64,000 bases of DNA, taken from contig CANGBC010000002.1 in NCBI GenBank assembly GCA_947452005.1, positions 62,001 to 126,000 on the forward strand, given 5' to 3'. Below are positions 9,122-19,090 of the stretch, in pieces. The position numbers and the translations under genes are program-made. The DNA comes from Beijerinckiaceae bacterium (lineage in GTDB: Bacteria > Pseudomonadota > Alphaproteobacteria > Rhizobiales > Beijerinckiaceae). Each line of letters starts with the position of its first letter. The first letter of the stretch is position 1. The notes beneath the pieces were generated by a model, which saw only the letters and a list, made by a program, of their open reading frames with translations, searched no databases and had not been told where the DNA came from.

Positions 9122-11136
9122 GGAGTCCTCCAAACAGGCGGGTGGAGACGCCAGATGGCCACCGGAGAGCGGTGCGGATCCAGATCTATGACATGGGTCT
9201 TGCCATAAAGCGTGAAGCGATTGCCGTGCAAAAGATCTTCGGCCTCAATCGAAGACCAGTCGGGCAAATCAAACTCCCACAGCGGGACTTCATATTCACT
9301 TTGTTGCCTGTTGAAAGGATCAACATTCACCAGCACGAGGACGCAATTTTCTTTTTGCGGAGTGATGCGGGCATAGGCCATCACATGTTCATTGCTGGAA
9401 TTGAGCGCGAGAAAGCCGCGAAAATCCTGAAGCGCGGGGTTGGTGCGCCTAATTCGGTTCAGTGCACGGATATGATCTTTGATATGCCCGGGCCGATTGA
9501 AATCAAAGGCGCGCAATTCATATTTTTCCGAGTCGCGATATTCCTCACACCCGACCAGCGCATGGGCTTCGCACAGTTCAAAACCATTATACAAGCCCCA
9601 ATTGCTCGATAGGGTCGCCGCCAATGTCGCCCGCACAATAAAGCCTGCGCGCCCCGATGTTTGCAAATACCAGGGATTGATATCAGGCGTGTTGACGAAA
9701 AAATTGGGACGGTAATAGGCAGCCATCTCGCCCGTCAGCTCGCCCATATAATCAACAAGCTCGGCTTTGGTGTTGCGCCAGGTGAAATAAGTATAACTTT
9801 GCTGAAAGCCAATCTTGGCAAGCTTCTTCATCATTTTGGGACGGGTAAAAGCTTCCGCCAAAAAGATCACATCAGGATGGGCCGCATTGATGTCGTGGAT
9901 CAACCATCGCCAAAAGGGCAGCGGCTTGGTGTGTGGATTGTCGACCCGAAAAATGCGCACGCCATTTTCGATCCAGAACAAAACCACATCGCGCAAGGCA
10001 AACCACAGGTCTGGGAAAGCATTTCCCTCGAAATGCAGATTGATAATGTCTTCATATTTTTTGGGCGGGTTCTCTGCATATTTCAGCGTGCCGTCTGGTC
10101 GCCAGTCAAACCAGTCGGGATGCTCGCGCACCCATGGATGATCGGGCGAACATTGCACCGCAAAGTCGAGTGCAATTTCGATTTGCTGGGCACGCGCGGC
10201 ACCAATGAGGCGACGGAAATCCGACAAAGTGCCGAGCTGCGGATGAATGGCGGTATGCCCACCCTCGGCTGAGCCAATCGCATACACGCTGCCCGGATCG
10301 TCGACTGCGGCCTGCAACGCATTGTTGCGCCCCTTGCGATGCGTGCGACCAATGGGATGAATGGGCGGAAAATATAAAACATCAAAGCCCAGATCCCGAA
10401 TATACGGCAGGCGTGCAATCACATCTTCAAATGTGCCATGACGTTGTGCGTCACCGCTGGCGGAACGCGGAAACATTTCATACCAGGCCGAAAATATGGC
10501 GGCACGCCGATCGACAGAGAGTTCAAGCACGGGTATGCGACGAGACACAGCTTCGCGCGGACCATACACCGCCATCAGATGCAGCAGCGACTCATCCAGC
10601 AAAATGGCGAGACGCTCCTGCGGATCCGCTAGCCCCATGCGCTGGCGCATCTCGTCGAGTGCAAAGCCATCGCGCCCTTCGCCCTCGGCCTCTTCGACAA
10701 GCGCGAAGCCCTCTTCAATTTCAAGCGTGACATCCTGCTTGGCTGAGACCTTTTTTTGCACATCACGCCGCCAAGAGGCGAAAGGCTCTCGCCAGGCTTC
10801 GATCGAATACAGATAGCGGCCAACTTTCGGCGGGATGAATTGCGCGGCCCATCGGTCATTGTCGACAAAATGCATCGGCACATGCCGCCATGTCATTTGC
10901 CCGGCTTCTTGCCACAGCAGATCGGCAGCTATCACCTCATGACCGTCGGTAAAAATATCCGCGTGTACGGAAAAAGCTGCACCCTCGATACATTTTGCAG
11001 CGGCGCGGCCGCCGTCAATTTCGGGCCAGACATTTTCAATGATAACCCGCCCCTCAGACGAAGGCGTGGCAGACATTCCCTCTTCCGGTCTCGCCCGTCG
11101 GGCTTTCGCGCGGGCGGGCAGATCGGATGCATTCAT
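9118..11136 (-). CDS. glgE: Alpha-1,4-glucan:maltose-1-phosphate maltosyltransferase
   Basis: GlgE transfers maltosyl units from maltose-1-phosphate onto the non-reducing end of alpha-1,4 glucans. The 672-residue protein shows the family layout: an N-terminal beta-sandwich/dimerisation part (RVIIENVWPEIDGGR), then a GH13_3 barrel with VLYFPPIHPIGRTHRKGRNN, the nucleophile Asp in GVRIFRVDNPHTKPLPFW and the acid/base Glu in FLAEAFTRPKMM. The ATG at 11136 overlaps the upstream stop as ATGA. It sits between malQ-treY and treS-mak, exactly where a GlgE-pathway enzyme would be expected. The first ~25 residues are basic and poorly structured, so an internal start is possible. Confidence 0.95.
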   Translation of the reverse strand: MNASDLPARAKARRARPEEGMSATPSSEGRVIIENVWPEIDGGRAAAKCIEGAAFSVHADIFTDGHEVIAADLLWQEAGQMTWRHVPMHFVDNDRWAAQFIPPKVGRYLYSIEAWREPFASWRRDVQKKVSAKQDVTLEIEEGFALVEEAEGEGRDGFALDEMRQRMGLADPQERLAILLDESLLHLMAVYGPREAVSRRIPVLELSVDRRAAIFSAWYEMFPRSASGDAQRHGTFEDVIARLPYIRDLGFDVLYFPPIHPIGRTHRKGRNNALQAAVDDPGSVYAIGSAEGGHTAIHPQLGTLSDFRRLIGAARAQQIEIALDFAVQCSPDHPWVREHPDWFDWRPDGTLKYAENPPKKYEDIINLHFEGNAFPDLWFALRDVVLFWIENGVRIFRVDNPHTKPLPFWRWLIHDINAAHPDVIFLAEAFTRPKMMKKLAKIGFQQSYTYFTWRNTKAELVDYMGELTGEMAAYYRPNFFVNTPDINPWYLQTSGRAGFIVRATLAATLSSNWGLYNGFELCEAHALVGCEEYRDSEKYELRAFDFNRPGHIKDHIRALNRIRRTNPALQDFRGFLALNSSNEHVMAYARITPQKENCVLVLVNVDPFNRQQSEYEVPLWEFDLPDWSSIEAEDLLHGNRFTLYGKTHVIDLDPHRSPVAIWRLHPPVWRTP

Positions 11137-14100
11137 TGCGTTGTCCCCAGTATGAGCCAGGGCAGGCCTTCCGCAATGTCTACTGCGCTGAGCTTCCCTT
11201 GAACATCAAACGCAGTTCCCGTGAGCTGGTTGCGCCATTGACCCTTTGGCAGCGTGAGATGCACGCCATGCCAAAGCTCAGGCGCACAGAGTGTGCCTGT
11301 TGCATGCAAATGTTTGTCGCGCAGCATCTGCGTTCCGGTGAACAGCCCGACATGCAAAAGCTCACGCCCGAAGCGACGCGTAAACGAGAGCCCCGGCGAT
11401 CCATTGGCAACATAGGCACTCAAGGCAAACAGGCTTTGATGGCGCGCACGCAAAGCCAGAAGCTTGGCAATCAACCATTGCTTGATAGCTCCATCACGCC
11501 AATCAGCCAGCAGCTGTTGCGGGCGCGTGGGCTGATGCGCCTGTAGCAACGCCTCGCGGGCTCCATAATCAACGGGGCGGCGATTGTCCGGATCGACGAG
11601 CGCAAAATCCCACAGCTCCGTGCCTTGATAAAAATCCGGCACACCGGGCAAAGTGAGCTTGAGAATGGTTCGCGCCAGCCCGTTCAATATGCCGGCCCAT
11701 TGAACAGCACCCACCATTTCGCTGATCAGCTCTCTGGCTTCGCCATCCGCCAGCACATGGCGCAAACGCTGGAGACAGAGATCTTCATAGGCCTGGTCAG
11801 GATCAGCCCAGCTGGAGCGCAGGCGCGCCTCGCGCAGCGCTTTGCGCAGAAATTGCGCCATGCGCGGTTCAAGATCGGCTTGCTCATCGAGCGGCCACGC
11901 ACCGATCAGGGACTGAAACAGGAGCCATGCGTCACCTGCCGCCATGTCTGGCACAAGCTGTAAAAAATGCCTGCCATTTTGCAAGAAATGCTCAGGCACA
12001 GCGGTCAGCGCGAGCAAACGCGCGCGACTGTCCTCACCCCGCTTCGTGTCATGCGTGGCTGTCGCCACCAGACTTGCCGGCCAATACTCGGTACGAAGAC
12101 GATTGGCCTCATGAAACGCATCGACAGAGAACCCGAATTTATCCGGGCTTCCGCCAACTTCGTTGAGGACCAAAAAAGGTGCATGGCGATAGTAAAACGT
12201 GTCCTCCAGTCCCTTCGCCATAACAGGGCCTGTCAATTGACCAAACCGCACGCGCGTTTGGGCCTCGGCCGGATCGCGCAAGAGATGCAGAAGAAAGGCA
12301 AGCGCGTCATGATCTGCAGTTGCAATACCTGCGCGGGCGTCCATCTCGGCGTGGTCGAGGCTTCGTTGATCATCTGTCTCTGCGCCATAGATTCGATAGA
12401 CGGGCAAAGCAACAATCAGAGCACATAATGCACGCCGCAGTGCCAGCGCGGATAAATCCCGCGTCTCGATCTCACGGGCCGCCAATTCGCCTAAATGCTG
12501 CACAAAGGCCGTCAGCTCAGAGCCAAATGAACCTTCCAGAATCTCAAGCTTGGCGTGCTGCAGAGCTGAAGCGGAGGATTGGGGATCAATCGCATCATGA
12601 TAAAAACTTTCGATGGGTGCGCGTGCGCGCTGATCAAGCAGCACCCCATCTATCTCATTCAAAGCATCATAACCGGTCGATCCCGCCACCGGCCAATCAC
12701 GCAAAGCCTCATGACGGCCAAGAATTTTCTCGACGTAAATGGGGAAGCCTGGCCCGACCTGCTTTTGCAAATAGGCCAGATAGCGGGCCGGATCCGCTAG
12801 CCCATCGATATGGTCAATGCGCAGCCCATCAATATGGCCCTGTGCGATGAGATCGAGAAGTGAGCGATGCGTCAGTTCAAAGACGTGTTCGTCCTCCACA
12901 CGCACGCCCACCAGGTTGTTGATTTCGAAAAACCGACGGTAATTCAGATCGGACGCACACAAGCGCCAAGATGCCAGCCGGTAATGCTGCCGCTCCAGCA
13001 AGGCATGCAATCGTGCGGGCGTTTGCGGATAGAGAACCAGATCCTCGTCCAGCGCATCAAAAGCAATCGGAAAGACTTGATCGAAATAGTGCAATGTCGC
13101 GCTGCGCTCGTCTTTGTTATAGCCAATTTTGAAATCGCCCCCACGCAAGGCCTCGCCATAGGGACTGCGCAGAACGGGCAGGACAATCTTGTCCTGACCC
13201 CGCGCCCAATCGATATCGAAAACACGGGCGTAATCAGAGGCGCGCCCCTGCAACAAAACAGACCACCAAAAGGGATTGTCCGCATCGGTCGTCATATGGT
13301 TGGGCACAATGTCAACGATCAGCTTCAGCCCCATTGCATGAAGCGTTTGCGAAAAATCCAGAAAAGCCTTGAGCCCACCAAGCTCCGGATTGATCTGCTG
13401 CGGATCGACAATGTCATAGCCATGCAGCGAGCCTGTGCGCGATGTCTGGATGGGCGACACATAGAGATGGCTGATCCCTAGGCTTTTCAGATAAGGCAAA
13501 GCCGCTTGCGCCTGCGCGAAAGTATATGTGTGATTCAATTGCAGGCGATAAGTCGCAATCGGTGGGTCAGCGGCAAGGCGTGCTTGGCGGGGGCGAGCGG
13601 AACGTGATTCTTGCGCCATCAATGCGCCCAGCCGCGCATAAGGCCCATTGTCGCGCGCGGCTGCCTCAATCGTTTCGCTCATGCGGCGGCGCCAATTGGG
13701 CGGTCCTGAAAAGACGCCCGGCAGATTGGGTTGATTGATTTCATCCAGAGCATCTTCATTCTGAACACCCAGCAGCAGCGAGGGCGTATGCGCCAAAAAG
13801 CGCAATGCATCATTATGCGCGGCGACATCATTGGTGAGATCGCTTGGAATGGCCTCGCGCGCCAAGGCCGCGTGCCAGCGTTTTTGATCCTCGCGGCGCA
13901 GACCATGTTCGCGCCGCGCTTCGCGCTCGCTGAAGACGCCAAAGGTGGCACGCAAATCAATATCAAACCCATGGCGCCAACCGCGAAAGGTCGGCAGATC
14001 ATGCGTGGTCATCGCGGCCAAGGCATAACTGGGATAATCTTGCGGGACCTTGAAAGCACCATCCGCATAACGCTCGAAAGACAAAATGCGCGACGACAAA

Positions 14101-15599
14101 ATGCCATCCTGCATGATGCGCTCTGAAAAACCGGCTGGCCCAGTGCCCAGATCTTCAGCGATCACCATGCAGCCATGACGCTGACTTTCCAGACGCAGAA
14201 TGGCGAGCATCGCTTCAAATGGATAATGCAGATAACCGCCATCGCGCGCAGGCGCGCCATCGGGCACCAGAAACAGGCGCTTCAATTGAAAAGCATGGTC
14301 CATGCGCAGCGCACCACAATGGCGCATATTGGCCGCCAATAATTCGCGAAAGGGGGCAAAGTCTTCCATCTGCAAAGCCAGCGGATGAAAGGGCGGGAAC
14401 CCCCATGATTGACCCAACGGCCCCAGTAGATCAGGCGGCGCACCCACGGATACATCGCGCACATAGCGTTGCCGATTTGACCAAACCTCTGACCCATAGC
14501 GATCAGCACCGACCGCCAGATCCCGATAGAGACCTATCGCCATGCCGCTGTCTTTGGCAGCACGCGCAGCAGCGGCCAATTGTTCCTCAGCCAGCAATTG
14601 CAACCAGACGTGAAAGGCAATGCGCTTTTCCTGCGCGCGCTGAAAGGCCGCGACATCATGTGCTTGCGCATGCGCATAAGTGGGCGGCCAGACACCCGCC
14701 CACATCAAGCCTTGCGCATGAAAATGTTCCGAGAGAGCCTCAAAGCTCGCATGGCGCTCCAGCGCCTCGCCTCGTGTCTGGCGCAACCGGCGATGCGCTG
14801 GGCTCAAACCTTGCGATTCAAAGCGCGCATAGAGTTTCTCAAGGCACGCACTTTTGATGCTCCAGACATGAGGATAATCAATCAGACAAGGCGCACGCAG
14901 AGCCTCGCCTTGGGCCAGCGGCTCGCACCCCAAGACGTCGAGCGCGAGATAAAGCGGCTCAAGGAAAAGTCGCGAAGAGGGCGAATAGGGCGATATTTTT
15001 GTGCGGTCGGAGGCGAACAAAGCATGCAAAGGAGAGAGCCCCAGAAAGCTCGCCCCCTTCTGCGCCAAAACGCCAGCCAAGATCGCAATATCGAGAAAAT
15101 CACCAAAGCCCGCATTGCGCGTTGAGCGCAATCCGTAGGCTTGCACAGCAAGCCCCCAGGCTTTTGTGTGGGCATCATCCAACTGGGGCGGCAGATAACA
15201 CCGCGGCGGGGCAACAATAAGAAGGCAGCGCGTTTGGCGCACATGCAGCGTGTAATAGCCCGCCTCCAGCGATGGCAGATCAATCGTGCGCGCCGCACGA
15301 CCCTCCAGAAAAAATTCATTCTCGCCCAGCAACCGCCAAGGTGCACGGATGAGGTCGATGCCAATGTCGATTTTCTTCGGGCTGAACGCGGAAACAACAA
15401 GCCACGGCGGCAGAGAGCCCTTCTGCCATTGCGTCAATTGCGCCAATGCGGCTTTGCGCAAATGTGGCGGAAAGCCCAATGCCGTCATCAATGTGTTGCG
15501 CGTTTCAGCCGAGGTTTCGACACGCGCGCCCAGCTGGTCGATATAATGATCAGCAAGGCCCAATGCTGAGGCGAGCTGTGCGCCTGGCTCATCGTCCAC
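11133..15599 (-). CDS. Fused 4-alpha-glucanotransferase (MalQ) and maltooligosyltrehalose synthase (TreY)
   Basis: One uninterrupted frame encodes 1488 residues. Residues 1 to about 665 are a GH77 amylomaltase, which shuffles alpha-1,4 glucan segments: substrate-loop region LGLSPLHALFASDRTKISPYSPSSR split across the motif, nucleophile Asp in GALRMDHAFQLKRL, Glu in VIAEDLGTGP, and MTTHDLPTFRGW. From about residue 677 (PPIATYRLQLNHTYTFAQA) to the end is TreY, which converts the reducing-end alpha-1,4 bond to a trehalose-type 1,1 bond (YVSPIQTSRTGSLHGYD; GLRIDHIDGLADPARYL; IYVEKILGRHE). Start is GTG at 15599 with GGAGG upstream, overlapping the treZ stop by 11 nt. The stop overlaps glgE as ATGA. 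Confidence 0.93.
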   Translation of the reverse strand: MDDEPGAQLASALGLADHYIDQLGARVETSAETRNTLMTALGFPPHLRKAALAQLTQWQKGSLPPWLVVSAFSPKKIDIGIDLIRAPWRLLGENEFFLEGRAARTIDLPSLEAGYYTLHVRQTRCLLIVAPPRCYLPPQLDDAHTKAWGLAVQAYGLRSTRNAGFGDFLDIAILAGVLAQKGASFLGLSPLHALFASDRTKISPYSPSSRLFLEPLYLALDVLGCEPLAQGEALRAPCLIDYPHVWSIKSACLEKLYARFESQGLSPAHRRLRQTRGEALERHASFEALSEHFHAQGLMWAGVWPPTYAHAQAHDVAAFQRAQEKRIAFHVWLQLLAEEQLAAAARAAKDSGMAIGLYRDLAVGADRYGSEVWSNRQRYVRDVSVGAPPDLLGPLGQSWGFPPFHPLALQMEDFAPFRELLAANMRHCGALRMDHAFQLKRLFLVPDGAPARDGGYLHYPFEAMLAILRLESQRHGCMVIAEDLGTGPAGFSERIMQDGILSSRILSFERYADGAFKVPQDYPSYALAAMTTHDLPTFRGWRHGFDIDLRATFGVFSEREARREHGLRREDQKRWHAALAREAIPSDLTNDVAAHNDALRFLAHTPSLLLGVQNEDALDEINQPNLPGVFSGPPNWRRRMSETIEAAARDNGPYARLGALMAQESRSARPRQARLAADPPIATYRLQLNHTYTFAQAQAALPYLKSLGISHLYVSPIQTSRTGSLHGYDIVDPQQINPELGGLKAFLDFSQTLHAMGLKLIVDIVPNHMTTDADNPFWWSVLLQGRASDYARVFDIDWARGQDKIVLPVLRSPYGEALRGGDFKIGYNKDERSATLHYFDQVFPIAFDALDEDLVLYPQTPARLHALLERQHYRLASWRLCASDLNYRRFFEINNLVGVRVEDEHVFELTHRSLLDLIAQGHIDGLRIDHIDGLADPARYLAYLQKQVGPGFPIYVEKILGRHEALRDWPVAGSTGYDALNEIDGVLLDQRARAPIESFYHDAIDPQSSASALQHAKLEILEGSFGSELTAFVQHLGELAAREIETRDLSALALRRALCALIVALPVYRIYGAETDDQRSLDHAEMDARAGIATADHDALAFLLHLLRDPAEAQTRVRFGQLTGPVMAKGLEDTFYYRHAPFLVLNEVGGSPDKFGFSVDAFHEANRLRTEYWPASLVATATHDTKRGEDSRARLLALTAVPEHFLQNGRHFLQLVPDMAAGDAWLLFQSLIGAWPLDEQADLEPRMAQFLRKALREARLRSSWADPDQAYEDLCLQRLRHVLADGEARELISEMVGAVQWAGILNGLARTILKLTLPGVPDFYQGTELWDFALVDPDNRRPVDYGAREALLQAHQPTRPQQLLADWRDGAIKQWLIAKLLALRARHQSLFALSAYVANGSPGLSFTRRFGRELLHVGLFTGTQMLRDKHLHATGTLCAPELWHGVHLTLPKGQWRNQLTGTAFDVQGKLSAVDIAEGLPWLILGTTQ

Positions 15600-17412
15600 G
15601 AGCGGCCTCCAATGTCACCATGGCAGACCACGCAGGCATCCGCACAAACAGCGCGTTTATTTCCACATGCGCCGACTGCCAGATAACGCGCTGCATGGGC
15701 CCCAGCATGAAATGCCGGCGCGACCCATCGATATTGAGAAACAGGCGCAGATCGCCCACACCAAAGCGCCAATGCACATCAAGGCCGCCACCTTCATGCA
15801 GACGATAGATGGCACCTTTTGAGCCCGAAGCCAGAAGCGGCACAATATATTTGCGGCGCAGATCGATGAGCCGCCGCATGTCGGCGATACGGTCTGCATG
15901 GGGCGAATGAATGCGCTCCTCCCAACGCAAAACCGAGGCGGTAAATGTCGCTGGACTCGTTGGATCGGGTATTTCCTGCGCGCGCGCCTCTTCCGCAAAA
16001 TCTGCGAAATGTGCAAATTCACCCCGGCGCCCCTCGCGCACGGCGCTGGCCAGATCGTCATCATGGGCAAAATCAACAAAAAACAGAAAGGGCGTAGACG
16101 CATCCCATTCTTCACCCATGAACAGGAGCGGGATATGCGGCGACAAAAGCAGCACCGCATGCGCAATGGCCAATTTGCTGGGCTCTGTCAGCGCCGACAG
16201 CCGCTGACCCAGCGCGCGATTTCCGATCTGATCGTGATTCTGCAAGAATGAAACAAAGGCCTGCGGTGGCAAATGACTTGAGGCCTCACCACGCGCACGA
16301 CCTGCAAATTGAGACACTTCACCCTGATAAGCAAAACCCTCAGCCAGCGCGCGGCCGAGCAAGGTGAGCGGGGTCTTTGCAAAATCCTGATAATAAGCAT
16401 CGCGCTCGTCCGTCATCAAAACATGCCAGGCGTGATGAATGTCATCGGACCATTGCGCCGTGTACCAGCTGGGTTTACCCGATGGCTCGCGGCGCAACCA
16501 ATGCGCCGAATTATGCTCGTTCTCCAGAACAAGATGGATCTGCCGATCCTGAAAGGCCGCGCGCACACGCCCTGCCAATTCCGCCAGCACATGCACATGG
16601 CTCTCATCTCGAATAGCATGAACGGCATCGAGCCTCAGACCATCAAAGCGATATTCCTCCAACCAATAAAGTGCATTGTGAATGATGAAATCGCGCACCA
16701 TCTGACGATGGCGCTGATCAAAATCAATCGCATCCCCCCAAGGTGTTCGATGTCGGTCGGTGAAAAAGCGGGCTGCATAAAGCGGCAGAAAATTTCCCGA
16801 AGGCCCGAAATGATTGTAGACAACATCGAGCATGACCATCAGGCCGCGCTCATGGGCATCATCGATCAGGCGCTTGAGATCATCAGGCCCGCCATAAGCG
16901 GCATTGGGCGCAAAGGGCAAGACGCCGTCATAGCCCCAATTGTGATGGCCCGGCACTTCAGCGATGGGCATCAGTTCAATCATCGTCACGCCAAGATCAG
17001 ACAGCGCATCCAGCCGCTCGCGCAAACCACGAAACGTGCCTTGAGTGGTGGCAGCCCCCACATGCACTTCGTAGATGATGGCTTCTTCCCAAGGGCGTCC
17101 GCGCCAATCTGTTACGCGCCATTGGTAGTTTTGCGGATCGACAACAAGGCTTGGACCAAAGACGCCATCAGGCTGAAAGCGTGAGGCGGGATCTGGAATA
17201 GGCGTGCTTCCGTCAATCACCCATTGATAATGGGTGCCAGCGCGCGCGTCTGACACATGAAGATGCGCAAAGCCCTCTGCATCGCGCTCGACAGGGCGCG
17301 CCTTGGCGCCATCAATGACGAGCGCGACATCCTGCGCATCAGGCGCCCAGAGCGAAAAACGTACACCATCATCAGCAAGCTCGGCGCCAAAGGGCATCCG
17401 GTAAAAAGACAT
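15589..17412 (-). CDS. treZ: Malto-oligosyltrehalose trehalohydrolase
   Basis: TreZ releases free trehalose from maltooligosyl-trehalose made by TreY, whose gene is next in the operon. The 607-residue protein begins with a CBM48-like module (GVRFSLWAPDAQDVALVIDG), then GH13_10 barrel motifs: EVHVGAATTQGTFRGL, ELMPIAEVPGHHNWGYDGV, nucleophile Asp in FDGLRLDAVHAIRDES, acid/base Glu in LVLENEHNS and SFLQNHDQIGNRALG. The ATG is at 17412. It is the first gene of the five-gene operon, and the only gap before it (about 70 nt to the EutA-like gene) is the likely promoter site if the operon has its own. Confidence 0.94.
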   Translation of the reverse strand: MSFYRMPFGAELADDGVRFSLWAPDAQDVALVIDGAKARPVERDAEGFAHLHVSDARAGTHYQWVIDGSTPIPDPASRFQPDGVFGPSLVVDPQNYQWRVTDWRGRPWEEAIIYEVHVGAATTQGTFRGLRERLDALSDLGVTMIELMPIAEVPGHHNWGYDGVLPFAPNAAYGGPDDLKRLIDDAHERGLMVMLDVVYNHFGPSGNFLPLYAARFFTDRHRTPWGDAIDFDQRHRQMVRDFIIHNALYWLEEYRFDGLRLDAVHAIRDESHVHVLAELAGRVRAAFQDRQIHLVLENEHNSAHWLRREPSGKPSWYTAQWSDDIHHAWHVLMTDERDAYYQDFAKTPLTLLGRALAEGFAYQGEVSQFAGRARGEASSHLPPQAFVSFLQNHDQIGNRALGQRLSALTEPSKLAIAHAVLLLSPHIPLLFMGEEWDASTPFLFFVDFAHDDDLASAVREGRRGEFAHFADFAEEARAQEIPDPTSPATFTASVLRWEERIHSPHADRIADMRRLIDLRRKYIVPLLASGSKGAIYRLHEGGGLDVHWRFGVGDLRLFLNIDGSRRHFMLGPMQRVIWQSAHVEINALFVRMPAWSAMVTLEAARGR

Positions 17413-17481
17413 AAGTGGGAGCTCCGTGGCGCCAGACGGGCAGCCCCGGACGAACGGAATGGGCTTTCGAAAGTTCCGGCC

Positions 17482-19089
17482 TTAGCGTCCCTCGGGCGCG
17501 AGCTGCGCCACATCAAACAGCAGGGATTTGATCGTCACCGGCACCATGCCAGAGGGCAGACGAATGCGCCCCAGATCAACGAAGTCAAAATCCCGCAACG
17601 TGATCCCGTCGATCACCAGCACGGGCGAGGCGATGTGTTTCTCGTCACGCAAAAGACTACCCAGCGTCAGCGCGGCATCCCCTTCGAGCATGATATGCAG
17701 AGGCGCGCCCGCCTGAATGCGATCGTCAAGCCCTGCCGCAATGCCATCAGCCAGGGCGCGCAGACGCGGATAATCGGGCGCACCACGCCAGCGAAATGCG
17801 AGCGCGAAATCTTTGTCCACGCCCTCAAGACCAAAAGCTTTGCGGTGCTGCGCGATTGCGCGCGCAATGACCTCCGGGTCTGGCATGCCCGTCAGCGTCA
17901 CGGACGGCATCAACACAGGCAGATTGCGGCGCGGCAACAGCAAAGCGGGATGCGAGATGAAACTCGTCTGTCCGCTCAATTGCACAGAAAATTCTGACGC
18001 GCCCAAAGCTGTAGCGCGAATACATTCGCCGGCCTCTTCGAGACGCGCTGGAAACTGACCTTTGTCCAAGCGCGCACGAATGGCGCGGCCAAGCCTGCGC
18101 CCCATATCCGAGAAATCGCGCGCCTCATGGCCATAAATATATTCAGCCACGCCACCGGAAAAAAGAATGCCGTCGATGGGCTGAACCGGGAGCGGATCGG
18201 TCAGCCAAAGATCGGCCTGCGCCGCAGGGTTAACCAGCGCCTCGATCAACGCATCAGCCATAAGCGCCGCCAAGGCATCGAGGGCTGCGAAATCAACAGC
18301 CTCTCCAATCTCCCAAGTCAGCCCGGCGCGGGTGAGAAAGCGGCGCGCACTGTCATCGCAACGGGTGAGCTTGTCCTCGCGTGACCAGCACATTTGTCTC
18401 CCGCCTATGGCGAGCGCCGCACTGGCTTCTATGCGGCCATCCACAATGCGCGTGAGTTTGGTTGTGCCGCCGCCCATATCAATATTCAGAATGGCCGCAC
18501 TTTTTTCACCTGACCGGCGCACGGCGCCTGACCCATAGGCGGCCAGCATGGCTTCCATCTGGTGCCCGGCGGTGGCGGTGACCAATTCACCAAGATCATC
18601 GGCCAGCATATGTGTAATGGCCTGCGCATTGTCGCGCGCCATGGCTTCGCCCGTCAGAATGACAACGCCGGTTTCAATATCATCAGGCGTAATGCCCGCC
18701 GCCTCGAAAGCGCGATCAATGATGGCGCGCAGGCGGATCCCGTCAATCTCATGCGCCCCAATGAAGGGTGTTAGCGACACAGGAGACAAATAGAGCGTCT
18801 GGCGCGCGGCGGCATGGCGGCGCATCGGTAGCGGCTCGCCGGGGCCGCGCATCAACAGGCGCGAGAAAGCGATCTGCGTACCAGAGGAGCCAATGTCGAT
18901 TCCCATACTGACCAGCGGCACGCTTTCAAGTGCGCGCGCGCCCGCGCCCAGCGTGCCGGGTCCGCTTTCATGATCATGATCATGATCGGCGCTCTCGTCA
19001 TGCACGTGTTCAGCATCCGCGCCCAAGAGATGGTCACGAATGGAATGTTGCAATTGTGTGCGCAGGGGCTTGTCGGGGGATCGGTTCAT
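17482..19089 (-). CDS. EutA-family reactivase-like ASKHA ATPase with His-rich N-terminus
   Basis: The 535-residue protein follows E. coli EutA along its length: the phosphate-1 motif MGIDIGSSGTQIAFSRL, GVVILTGEAMARDNAQA, the phosphate-2 region ILNIDMGGGTTKL, ILFSGGVAEYIYG and the C-terminal GMVPVTIKSLLF. EutA removes damaged cobalamin from ethanolamine ammonia-lyase using ATP. No eutB/eutC or microcompartment gene lies in the window, so the client enzyme is unknown. The N-terminus has an alternating His/Asp run (DHDHDHE) absent from E. coli EutA, possibly metal-binding. The open frame extends to 19170, but that extension translates a dispersed repeat, so the ATG at 19089 is chosen; its ribosome-binding site is weak. 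Confidence 0.85.
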   Translation of the reverse strand: MNRSPDKPLRTQLQHSIRDHLLGADAEHVHDESADHDHDHESGPGTLGAGARALESVPLVSMGIDIGSSGTQIAFSRLLMRGPGEPLPMRRHAAARQTLYLSPVSLTPFIGAHEIDGIRLRAIIDRAFEAAGITPDDIETGVVILTGEAMARDNAQAITHMLADDLGELVTATAGHQMEAMLAAYGSGAVRRSGEKSAAILNIDMGGGTTKLTRIVDGRIEASAALAIGGRQMCWSREDKLTRCDDSARRFLTRAGLTWEIGEAVDFAALDALAALMADALIEALVNPAAQADLWLTDPLPVQPIDGILFSGGVAEYIYGHEARDFSDMGRRLGRAIRARLDKGQFPARLEEAGECIRATALGASEFSVQLSGQTSFISHPALLLPRRNLPVLMPSVTLTGMPDPEVIARAIAQHRKAFGLEGVDKDFALAFRWRGAPDYPRLRALADGIAAGLDDRIQAGAPLHIMLEGDAALTLGSLLRDEKHIASPVLVIDGITLRDFDFVDLGRIRLPSGMVPVTIKSLLFDVAQLAPEGR

Positions 19090-19090
19090 C

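Noticed and set aside
17482-19089. Ethanolamine utilisation operon
   Set aside because: Only the reactivase homologue is present; no eutB, eutC or shell-protein genes are in the window.
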